A stretch of DNA of 8,043 nt, taken from positions 1-8,043 of the forward strand of contig JALRBM010000084.1 of assembly GCA_023257755.1 (NCBI GenBank). The letters run 5' to 3'. Positions 1 to 4,705 of this stretch are shown one piece after another. Within the stretch, counting starts at the first letter, position 1; every line of letters begins with the position of its first letter. The DNA comes from Candidatus Saccharimonadia bacterium. GTDB taxonomy: Bacteria > Patescibacteriota > Saccharimonadia > Saccharimonadales > Saccharimonadaceae. A program made the translations under genes and the position numbers. A model generated the notes under the pieces. That model did not search any database. It saw only the letters and a list, made by a program, of their open reading frames with translations, and had not been told where the DNA came from.

Positions 1-48
1 AACATTCTCGAATAAATCCTCGTCGCGAAGCGTAAGTAAATGTTTCAT
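1..48 (-). CDS. N-terminal fragment of an unidentified protein (runs off the window)
   Basis: Reading leftward from an ATG at 48-46 gives an open frame of 16 codons, MKHLLTLRDEDLFENV, still open at position 1. The start is supported by a TGT-TACTAT extended -10 box at 63-55, whose expected transcription start is exactly base 48, and by a G-rich GGGGGA just before the ATG. It follows the 125-residue membrane protein gene (stop at 91-89) after about 40 bases, same strand. Sixteen residues are too few to name a family. The remainder lies outside the window. Confidence comes from the promoter/start geometry shared with the neighbouring genes, not from homology. Confidence 0.5.
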   Translation of the reverse strand, partial: MKHLLTLRDEDLFENV

Positions 49-54
49 TCCCCC

Positions 55-63
55 ATAGTAACA
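55..63 (-). promoter_or_regulatory. Extended -10 box of the gene starting at 48
   Basis: On the minus strand the sequence reads TGT then TACTAT (hexamer 60-55), followed by six bases and the ATG at 48. A start site seven bases after the hexamer would be the A of the start codon. No convincing -35 box is seen. Confidence 0.4.
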
Positions 64-88
64 AAATTGTCCAAGAGAGCGCGTGTCA

Positions 89-466
89 CTACGATAAAGC
101 GACGACCAAAAACGACATTGCCAGCACAAGCGTTACAGGCGTCATCACAAAGCGCTCGGGCTTACTTCTCGATATGCCGTTTAGCAAGATTCCAGACATC
201 AGATACACCGTTACTACCCATACGCCTATGTGTGCGACCGAATCAGAAACGATGTCAACTAAGCCAGCTCGGTCGGCAAGAAGCAGGGCAAATAGTAGGT
301 ACAGAACAATGGCTACAGCGCTACCGATCCTTAGTTTGGCCGGGAGCACATTATGCTGCCCTCCCCATGCAAACCGACCGATGGGAGCGCCACAAATAAG
401 CGCGATTTGAAATGCAGTAAAAGCAGCGAGAAGAAACAGTGCTAAGTAAGTGACAAATTCAATCAT
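89..466 (-). CDS. Small four-helix integral membrane protein, function unknown
   Basis: The 125-residue product is hydrophobic almost throughout, with four likely membrane segments at about residues 3-27, 45-65, 77-96 and 107-124. The loop after the first helix carries the most distinctive stretch, CGAPIGRFAWGGQHNVLP (residues 25-42), which I recall from uncharacterised small membrane proteins of Gram-positive and related bacteria. That family memory is not checked. There is no signal peptide separate from helix 1 and no catalytic motif. The ATG at 466 is preferred because an extended -10 box lies exactly six bases upstream, predicting a leaderless message. GC content is close to 50 percent, higher than in the genes to its right. 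Function cannot be assigned. Confidence 0.8.
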   Translation of the reverse strand: MIEFVTYLALFLLAAFTAFQIALICGAPIGRFAWGGQHNVLPAKLRIGSAVAIVLYLLFALLLADRAGLVDIVSDSVAHIGVWVVTVYLMSGILLNGISRSKPERFVMTPVTLVLAMSFLVVALS

Positions 467-472
467 ATCCCT

Positions 473-481
473 ATCATACCA
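473..481 (-). promoter_or_regulatory. Extended -10 box for the 125-residue membrane protein
   Basis: The minus strand reads TGG-TATGAT (hexamer 478-473), then AGGGAT, then ATG at 466. The expected start site is base 466 itself. AGGG sits only two bases from the ATG, too close for a normal Shine-Dalgarno. No good -35 box is visible. Confidence 0.5.
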
Positions 482-523
482 AAAAGCATTTCAAAAAATA
501 TCCCTCTTTTGGCAAAATAAAAA

Positions 524-850
524 CTAATCAGGAAGATAGCATTCGTCGATTTGACCTTTGGCCGAGCCTGGTAAACCGGCATATTTGTCTACACTCGCTG
601 GATCAGAATAGCGAACCTCTCTGTACGACTGATACAATTTGCGATACTCCGCACAAATAGTCTCGATGTAATTCGCTGTTGTATTCGCATCTACCTCTTT
701 CTTTCTTAGGAGGGCGCTATTATTTTCGATGACAGTATCTTTCGATTGCAAGGTACTATAGAGAAACATAATATAGCCTACCACACCAATAACAAGGAAA
801 ATGCCTACACCGGCCGCAATTTTCTCTCTTTTACTAAATGGTTGCTTCAT
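524..850 (-). CDS. Small single-pass membrane-anchored protein, function unknown
   Basis: The 108-residue product has a basic N terminus (KQPFSKREK), one membrane helix at about residues 10-31, and a hydrophilic C-terminal part of about 75 residues expected outside the cell by the positive-inside rule. Residues about 35-60 look helical and could form a short coiled coil. Two cysteines (66 and 104) lie in the exported part and could form a disulfide. The protein ends DECYLPD just before TAG. No known domain is recognised. The gene follows the carbon-nitrogen hydrolase after a 27-base gap, but a TATAAT box in that gap suggests its own promoter. No terminator is seen after it. Confidence 0.7.
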   Translation of the reverse strand: MKQPFSKREKIAAGVGIFLVIGVVGYIMFLYSTLQSKDTVIENNSALLRKKEVDANTTANYIETICAEYRKLYQSYREVRYSDPASVDKYAGLPGSAKGQIDECYLPD

Positions 851-858
851 ATACAGAA

Positions 859-864
859 ATTATA
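859..864 (-). promoter_or_regulatory. -10 box for the 108-residue anchored protein
   Basis: A perfect TATAAT on the minus strand (864-859) stands eight bases before the ATG at 850. The expected start site is about base 852, so the leader would be two bases at most. The region upstream runs into the end of the carbon-nitrogen hydrolase gene, and no clear -35 is seen. Confidence 0.45.
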
Positions 865-877
865 CACCACTTCCGCA

Positions 878-1762
878 CTAGGGCTGTTGAACGTTCGGAT
901 AATTCATTATAATGTCCTCCCGCCTTCCATAGTGAATCTCAAAATCCTCAATACTTTGTTTGATATCGTCCACATCACATAATAACGTAGCCTCTTTTCG
1001 GTTGCTTAACCTACCATAGACCTTATAGTGAGGGTCGATAACTTGTGTGCGATTTGCCGAGATTGCCCGCTGCTTCCCCGTTATGCCTTCGTAGGTGTGG
1101 ACTCCAGCAAAATTACAAAAGATTATCCCACAGTTGTACTCAACCGCTCTGCTCCGAAGAAGATTATCGAGAATCTTAGAGTCTGAAATATCTGGATATC
1201 GGCGCGAGGCTTTGCCTCTCTTGTAACGCAAATCGTCAGATTGATTTATTGACCAGAAAGCAAGAACAATTACCCACTCTGCGCCTTGCTTAATTGCTGC
1301 TTCAAAAGCTTGACGATAGAACACATCCCAGCAGATTATTATTGCTGTTTTACCCACGACACTCGTAAATACCTCCGGTAAATGGTGTGACGATGTATAC
1401 TCGTCTCGTTCTGAAAGCCAAAGATTACTCTTGGAATATTGAGACAGGATTTTGCCGGCGTTATTTATATATACTGTGCTGTTATAAAAGCGACCATCAC
1501 TGCTACTGGGTAACGTGCCAGGTATAATGTCAATGTTATATTTTCTCGCCAATGCTGAAAACTCACGAGTCCAGTCAGGAAATTGTTGTGCCGCAGCGCG
1601 GAGGCCATCATGATCACGAATAATGCCGTACAGAAAGTCCTCAGGGAAAAGGCTGAGACGAGCTCCACTGGCTGCGTTATGTTTTATTGTCTTCTCCATC
1701 GTCTCGAAGTTGAGCCGAGGATTGGATTGGGGGTTGAGTTGATTGAGGGCGATTTTTACCAT
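878..1762 (-). CDS. Carbon-nitrogen hydrolase (nitrilase superfamily), substrate unknown
   Basis: Proteins of this superfamily are cytoplasmic thiol enzymes that hydrolyse amides, carbamoyl groups or nitriles through a Glu-Lys-Cys triad. All three residues are visible at family-typical spacing: Glu41 in LFPEDF, Lys111 in YSKSNLW and Cys144 in IIICWDVFY. The 294-residue length is normal for a single-domain member. The segment after the cysteine (VIVLAFWS, then about 25 charged residues at 173-197 before RSRAVEYNCGIIFCN) fits the fold, with a polar stretch that may shape the substrate pocket. No signal peptide is present. The start at 1762 coincides with the expected transcription start of a TACACT -10 box. 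GC content is about 40 percent, below the pilus and cell-wall genes. An amidase is more likely than a true nitrilase, but the substrate cannot be read from sequence. Confidence 0.88.
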   Translation of the reverse strand: MVKIALNQLNPQSNPRLNFETMEKTIKHNAASGARLSLFPEDFLYGIIRDHDGLRAAAQQFPDWTREFSALARKYNIDIIPGTLPSSSDGRFYNSTVYINNAGKILSQYSKSNLWLSERDEYTSSHHLPEVFTSVVGKTAIIICWDVFYRQAFEAAIKQGAEWVIVLAFWSINQSDDLRYKRGKASRRYPDISDSKILDNLLRSRAVEYNCGIIFCNFAGVHTYEGITGKQRAISANRTQVIDPHYKVYGRLSNRKEATLLCDVDDIKQSIEDFEIHYGRREDIIMNYPNVQQP

Positions 1763-1768
1763 GAACCT

Positions 1769-1796
1769 AGTGTAGAATTTGTATTTTTATATACAA
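1769..1796 (-). promoter_or_regulatory. Putative promoter of the carbon-nitrogen hydrolase gene
   Basis: The minus strand shows TTGTAT (1796-1791), a 16-base A/T-rich spacer and TACACT (1774-1769). Six bases separate the -10 box from the ATG at 1762, so transcription would start at or next to the start codon. Both hexamers are imperfect, and the -10 box has no TGn extension. Confidence 0.4.
1779..1796. repeat. Perfect 6-base inverted repeat inside the promoter (operator candidate)
   Basis: TTGTAT and ATACAA are exact inverted copies separated by six A/T bases (TTGTAT 1779-1784, ATACAA 1791-1796). One arm overlaps the proposed -35 box and the repeat fills most of the spacer, the usual place for a repressor site. 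In such A/T-rich sequence a 6-base repeat can arise by chance. Confidence 0.3.
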
Positions 1797-1805
1797 TAGC
1801 GCAAC

Positions 1806-1831
1806 AAAAAGACTTCCGAAGAAGTCCTTTT
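1806..1831 (-). terminator. Rho-independent terminator of the Nudix gene (UUCG loop)
   Basis: Read on the minus strand: AAAAGGACTTC, TTCG loop, GAAGTCTTTTT. The stem is six Watson-Crick pairs plus a G-U pair and is extended by the A and U tracts. It carries the extra-stable C(UUCG)G tetraloop. It lies 47 bases past the Nudix stop codon and just ahead of the next promoter, so it separates the two transcription units. Confidence 0.85.
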
Positions 1832-1858
1832 GCGAATTGTTTTATAGAGGGTTATAAT
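1830..1858 (+). promoter_or_regulatory. Promoter-like sequence pointing into the Nudix gene (antisense)
   Basis: On the plus strand TTGCGA (1830-1835), exactly 17 bases, then a perfect TATAAT (1853-1858). The expected start is near 1865. No plus-strand gene follows, so a transcript would run antisense to the Nudix gene. The match may be a chance product of A/T-rich intergenic sequence. Confidence 0.3.
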
Positions 1859-1859
1859 T

Positions 1860-1889
1860 GTTGCTACCGCAACTCGACTACAGGTCGAG
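1860..1889 (-). other. Two adjoining hairpins at the Nudix stop codon
   Basis: On the minus strand CTCGAC-CTGTA-GTCGAG (1889-1873) encloses the TAG stop of the Nudix gene. It is followed directly by GTTGC-GGTA-GCAAC (1873-1860), sharing one base. Neither is followed by a U tract, so they are not terminators. They precede the true terminator at 1831-1806 and may protect the mRNA 3' end. Confidence 0.4.
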
Positions 1890-2282
1890 CAAATTAGCTA
1901 GAAAATATTCCGCACTTGATGCGATATCTTTGCGTCTTTTGAGCTCTGCAATTGAATAGGTCTCAGAGCCCGCCCCTTCGAACACATTAAAATTGTCTGA
2001 ATCGATAGTAGTTTTATAAAAATATATCTTACGCCTAGTAGTGGGATTATTGGGGTGCGGAAGCTCGGTGTTTGTAATGTAATCAATGGTTAAACTAGAC
2101 ACATCAAGCGATGTTTCTTCAGAAAGTTCTCGTTTTATAGCTTCTTCTGGAGTTTCTCCAGCTTCAATGTGCCCACCAAACAATCCGAGTAAACCAGGGC
2201 TAACATTGGTCTTTTTATCACGACGCTGAAGCACTACGTCTCCACTAGGAAGGACTAGCCAAATTACAGAGACTTCCACCAT
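1878..2282 (-). CDS. Nudix hydrolase
   Basis: Nudix enzymes hydrolyse nucleoside diphosphates linked to another group, and many clean up damaged or surplus nucleotides in the cytoplasm. The 134-residue protein is one Nudix domain with a clear Nudix box from Gly37: Gly37, Glu43, then REL at 51-53 and the metal-binding pair Glu55-Glu56. The usual glycine near the end of the box is Ser58, a tolerated change. The N-terminal strand (VSVIWLVLPSGDVVLQRR) and GLLGLFGGHIEAGE are typical of MutT-like members. The substrate is not inferable. The ATG at 2282 is exactly the expected start site of a TGA-TAAAAT box, so the message is probably leaderless. It has its own promoter and terminator, hence a single-gene unit. 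A+T-rich, including a stretch of about 25 percent GC near 1981-2040. Confidence 0.9.
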   Translation of the reverse strand: MVEVSVIWLVLPSGDVVLQRRDKKTNVSPGLLGLFGGHIEAGETPEEAIKRELSEETSLDVSSLTIDYITNTELPHPNNPTTRRKIYFYKTTIDSDNFNVFEGAGSETYSIAELKRRKDIASSAEYFLANLLDL

Positions 2283-2288
2283 TAGTAC

Positions 2289-2297
2289 ATTTTATCA
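2289..2297 (-). promoter_or_regulatory. Extended -10 box of the Nudix gene
   Basis: The minus strand reads TGA-TAAAAT (hexamer 2294-2289), six bases, then ATG at 2282, putting the expected start site on the A of the ATG. A -35 element at normal distance would lie inside the tRNA-Lys terminator and is not recognisable. Confidence 0.45.
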
Positions 2298-2300
2298 AAC

Positions 2301-2333
2301 AAAAAACACCTCCGGTAGCGAAAATGAGGTGTT
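2301..2333 (-). terminator. Rho-independent terminator of tRNA-Lys
   Basis: On the minus strand an 8-base-pair stem AACACCTC / GAGGTGTT (2333-2326 with 2312-2305) with a 13-base loop runs into six T residues (2306-2301). It begins seven bases after the tRNA 3' CCA. Confidence 0.8.
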
Positions 2334-2340
2334 CTTTGCA

Positions 2341-2417
2341 TGGAGGGCCATCTGAGACTTGAACTCAGGACACCCTGCTTAAGAGGCAGGTGCTCTAACC
2401 AGCTGAGCTAATGGCCC
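2341..2417 (-). tRNA. tRNA-Lys, anticodon CTT, with encoded CCA
   Basis: The 77-base cloverleaf folds completely: acceptor GGGCCAT/ATGGCCC, D stem GCTC/GAGC with a 9-base loop, anticodon stem CCTGC/GCAGG with loop CTCTTAA, variable GTGTC, T stem CTGAG/CTCAG with loop TTCAAGT. The anticodon CTT reads AAG. CCA is encoded (2343-2341). The discriminator base is T at 2344, which is odd because bacterial tRNA-Lys normally has A73. It has its own strong promoter and terminator and is flanked by the Nudix gene downstream and the 515-residue protein gene upstream. Confidence 0.95.
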
Positions 2418-2430
2418 GTAACTTCTAAAA

Positions 2431-2459
2431 ACTATAGCAAAAAGAGGTGGTTTTGTAAA
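2431..2459 (-). promoter_or_regulatory. Promoter of tRNA-Lys
   Basis: The minus strand shows TTTACA (2459-2454), a 17-base spacer ending in TGC, then TATAGT (2436-2431): a good -35 and an extended -10. The expected start is about 2424, leaving a 7-base 5' leader on the tRNA. This is the best two-box promoter in the window. Confidence 0.7.
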
Positions 2460-2466
2460 TAGACTG

Positions 2467-4014
2467 CTATAGCCGGTCTTTTTGGTCACTCATGAACGCA
2501 CCCCACTGGCGAACAAGACGGAGGATAGTCTTTAGCGGCAGTTCGATAACCATGTCGAGGATTTGGGCCACCAGATTGATTTTGGCGTACTTTTCACTGA
2601 TCCAGCGGCCAATGACCACGAACGGCATATAGAGGAAATCACGGATGAGAGTGACGCCGCCCTGGTAGCCATCGATGGCCTCAACTTCACGAACCAGTCG
2701 CGACAACGAGAAGCCAAGGAAACTGGCCGTGGAAAGGAACATAAGGAAGATTGCCAGGTGAAGCGCGCTGAATCCAAGGCTGTAAAGGCCAAAGATCGCT
2801 GATCCTACCACCAGAAGGATAAAGAGGGCATAGGCAATCCGGTAGGGCCATCCATACGTTCCTGTGCGGCGGCGGGTGGAAATAACCGCCTTGTCTGACG
2901 TGCCATACAGCAGAGCCTCAACCTTGTCCACCAACGCTTCGGTGTTAGCCCGGCCCGGCAGGAGCAGCGTATTGCTAAGAAGAATCATATAAAGCGGCGG
3001 GAAGAGCAGGTTGATGATCAGCGGCAGCCAGATAATTTCATTGTGAACCAGCATGTCGTAAGGAATTTCAATCAAGATACCGATGAGCGTCTTGGTAATA
3101 AACAGAAAGATGACACTCTTGATGATTCCCTTCTTGATTTTCTTACTAACTGCCGTATAGGTCGTTTCAATCTGCGCCTCGTATGCCGAGAGGAAGCGAT
3201 CTTGCGAAGCCAGCATCGTCTCAAGATCTTCTTCGGATTCGATCATTTGCCACAGGATCCTAAATGTCGCCCCCTGGCGGTTGATAATACGGAAGAGCCG
3301 GTCGGTCTCGTCCGCATCCATCAAGCTGTCGATCAGTTCATTGGTCTTCGTAAATGACCCGAAATCTTTCGGGGATTGACTATAGCGCTGCAAGAGGATC
3401 CAGCGAATACGCGCCGGATCAGTCTTTAGAAGCGCGCGGTGGGTCGCGATGAAGACCGAGACGTCATGGTTTTCAATATTTTTAGTATCGGTCTGCTTGA
3501 AGTAGTCGAGGAAGTAGCTATAAGAAAACTCGACAAATGCGCTCTGTTTAGCGTAGCTGTTAAGCATACTCTCGACCTCAACCGACAGAACATCCAGTGT
3601 CCATGCATCACGGCGTTTGTGGCGCCAGTCAAGCGACATATAGACGTCAAAGTAGGCCGCGGCGCTTTCACCAATACGGTCGATATACGACCGCGGGACG
3701 GTATCATTGGCAAGGTATCCTGCCAGCGTCAATTCAGTAATAAGTTCATCACCGCTTCCCGCCGCTAATTTACGATCCCTCAGTAGAAATAGCCGGCGAT
3801 AGAACCGTCGGATCGCCCGCTGAAGCAAAACGTTCTCTTCGGCATGCTCGGCGGCATTACGCAGTTGCTCGTACCCGGCAGTAATCGTCGCACCCGCACC
3901 AACGACATGTACTTTTTCTTCGGCGTTCTTTTGAGTGTCCAGGTGAGCCTGGCGGTTTTTTGCCGCCTGTAATGACGCGGCAAGTTGCTGGTAAAGAGGG
4001 TGGTGCTTTTCCAT
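2467..4014 (-). CDS. 515-residue membrane protein with large helical N-terminal region, function unknown
   Basis: Residues 1-290 are hydrophilic, charged and apparently helical. Four membrane segments follow at about 297-317, 327-352, 391-413 and 416-438, then an amphipathic C-terminal region (about 455-505, including FLYMPFVVIGRWISEKYAK). No signal peptide and no recognised enzyme motif are visible. It reminds me of conserved hypothetical membrane proteins of Saccharibacteria, but that is memory, not a search result. The ATG at 4014 is only 14 bases past the CCA end of tRNA-Arg. No promoter box and no Shine-Dalgarno lie between, so the gene is probably co-transcribed with the tRNA and its mRNA 5' end made by tRNA processing. 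GC content is about 50-55 percent. No clear terminator follows. The next element is the tRNA-Lys promoter. Confidence 0.85.
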   Translation of the reverse strand: MEKHHPLYQQLAASLQAAKNRQAHLDTQKNAEEKVHVVGAGATITAGYEQLRNAAEHAEENVLLQRAIRRFYRRLFLLRDRKLAAGSGDELITELTLAGYLANDTVPRSYIDRIGESAAAYFDVYMSLDWRHKRRDAWTLDVLSVEVESMLNSYAKQSAFVEFSYSYFLDYFKQTDTKNIENHDVSVFIATHRALLKTDPARIRWILLQRYSQSPKDFGSFTKTNELIDSLMDADETDRLFRIINRQGATFRILWQMIESEEDLETMLASQDRFLSAYEAQIETTYTAVSKKIKKGIIKSVIFLFITKTLIGILIEIPYDMLVHNEIIWLPLIINLLFPPLYMILLSNTLLLPGRANTEALVDKVEALLYGTSDKAVISTRRRTGTYGWPYRIAYALFILLVVGSAIFGLYSLGFSALHLAIFLMFLSTASFLGFSLSRLVREVEAIDGYQGGVTLIRDFLYMPFVVIGRWISEKYAKINLVAQILDMVIELPLKTILRLVRQWGAFMSDQKDRL

Positions 4015-4028
4015 AAAAATTTCAAACG

Positions 4029-4105
4029 TGGTACACCCGGTAGGATTCGAACCTACGACACCTGGTTCCGAAGACCAGTGCTCTAATCCACTGAGCTACG
4101 GGTGC
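4029..4105 (-). tRNA. tRNA-Arg, anticodon TCG, with encoded CCA
   Basis: A full 77-base cloverleaf: acceptor GCACCCG/CGGGTGT with a G1-U72 wobble, D stem GCTC/GAGC, anticodon stem CTGGT/ACCAG with loop CTTCGGA, variable GTGTC, T stem GTAGG/CCTAC with loop TTCGAAT, discriminator A, encoded CCA (4031-4029). Anticodon TCG reads CGA and by wobble other CGN codons. An extended -10 promoter lies just upstream, and a long membrane protein gene begins 14 bases downstream with no terminator between. Confidence 0.95.
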
Positions 4106-4116
4106 ATATGAAACAC

Positions 4117-4125
4117 ATTATACCA
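4117..4125 (-). promoter_or_regulatory. Extended -10 promoter of tRNA-Arg and the membrane protein gene
   Basis: The minus strand reads TGG-TATAAT (hexamer 4122-4117), a perfect extended -10. The expected start is about 4110, a 5-base leader before the tRNA. At 17 bases spacing the -35 position holds CTGGTA (4145-4140), a poor match. It starts right after the stop codon of the concanavalin-like gene. Confidence 0.65.
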
Positions 4126-4156
4126 GATACAGAGTAACTTACCAGTAGTCAGCAAG

Positions 4157-4705
4157 CTATTCGAAGAATTCGAAGAAAGCGCCCACGTTGCCGGATACCA
4201 CATCCGCAGCGGCAAAATTATCATAGCGTGCCGTCGAGCTCGCCTCGCTTCGCACACCTACGTAAAGCCCGTTTGCAATCTGCGTATCAGTTACAGAGAC
4301 ACGCTCGACACCATTCACATAGGCTTTGATCGTTGATCCTACGCATTGCAGCCTTGCGACATCGCCGTTTACAGCGGCAGCCGCATACGTCCCAATGACG
4401 TTAAAGGAGCCACTGAGGTTGTAAAACAAATTCCAGCTCGATCCATTATTACGCCAAAGGTAAAAGTTATTCGCACCAATATCAGCCCGGGCAAAAATAC
4501 CCATCGAGGTCGTGGTAGCATTTGACAGGACGATTTCGGCGTAATGATCCGATGTCGAAAGCGGAGAGGAATAAAGAATACGTGCGGTCGTGCTTGTGCC
4601 AGGCGCAAGCTGGTTGCTGACGATCGACCAGTTGTCATCCATCTCCGTCCATCCGGTTACGGTGGAAGAGTCTGGTCGGTTAAAATCGTCCGTATACGAA
4701 GCCAT
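4157..4705 (-). CDS. Concanavalin A-like (LamG-type) beta-sandwich protein, second gene of the fibre operon
   Basis: The 182-residue product is one likely jelly-roll domain. It opens DDFNRPDSSTVTGWTEMDDNWSI (key residues Asp6-Asp7, Phe8, Trp19, Trp26) and ends with VNGVERVSVTDTQI...NGLYVGVRS...ARYDNF (residues about 130-164). This Asp-Phe-Asn-Arg...Trp...Tyr-Asp-Asn-Phe layout is typical of concanavalin-like carbohydrate- or surface-binding domains. No catalytic residues are evident and there is no signal peptide. The ATG shares a base with the TGA of the upstream fibre gene (TGATG at 4707-4703), so the two are translationally coupled. A short tail GNVGAFFEFFE follows the domain, encoded by a tandem 9-base repeat. 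It may decorate the fibre tip. A phage structural protein or a surface adhesin are both possible. Confidence 0.8.
   Translation of the reverse strand: MASYTDDFNRPDSSTVTGWTEMDDNWSIVSNQLAPGTSTTARILYSSPLSTSDHYAEIVLSNATTTSMGIFARADIGANNFYLWRNNGSSWNLFYNLSGSFNVIGTYAAAAVNGDVARLQCVGSTIKAYVNGVERVSVTDTQIANGLYVGVRSEASSTARYDNFAAADVVSGNVGAFFEFFE
4160..4177 (-). repeat. Tandem 9-base repeat encoding the C-terminal FFEFFE tail
   Basis: On the minus strand TTCTTCGAA occurs twice back to back (4177-4169, 4168-4160), encoding Phe-Phe-Glu twice, directly before the TAG stop. The reading frame is preserved by the 9-base unit. Confidence 0.8.

Noticed and set aside
40..399. 119-codon open frame on the plus strand
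   Set aside because: It is antisense to the four-helix membrane protein and the left-edge gene start. The composition is Arg/Gln/Pro-rich without domain features.
484..516. Terminator after the 108-residue gene (CCAAAAG...CTTTTTGG)
   Set aside because: The stem is almost all A-U pairs with a bulge and a long loop, and lies over the next promoter. It is probably chance in A/T-rich sequence.
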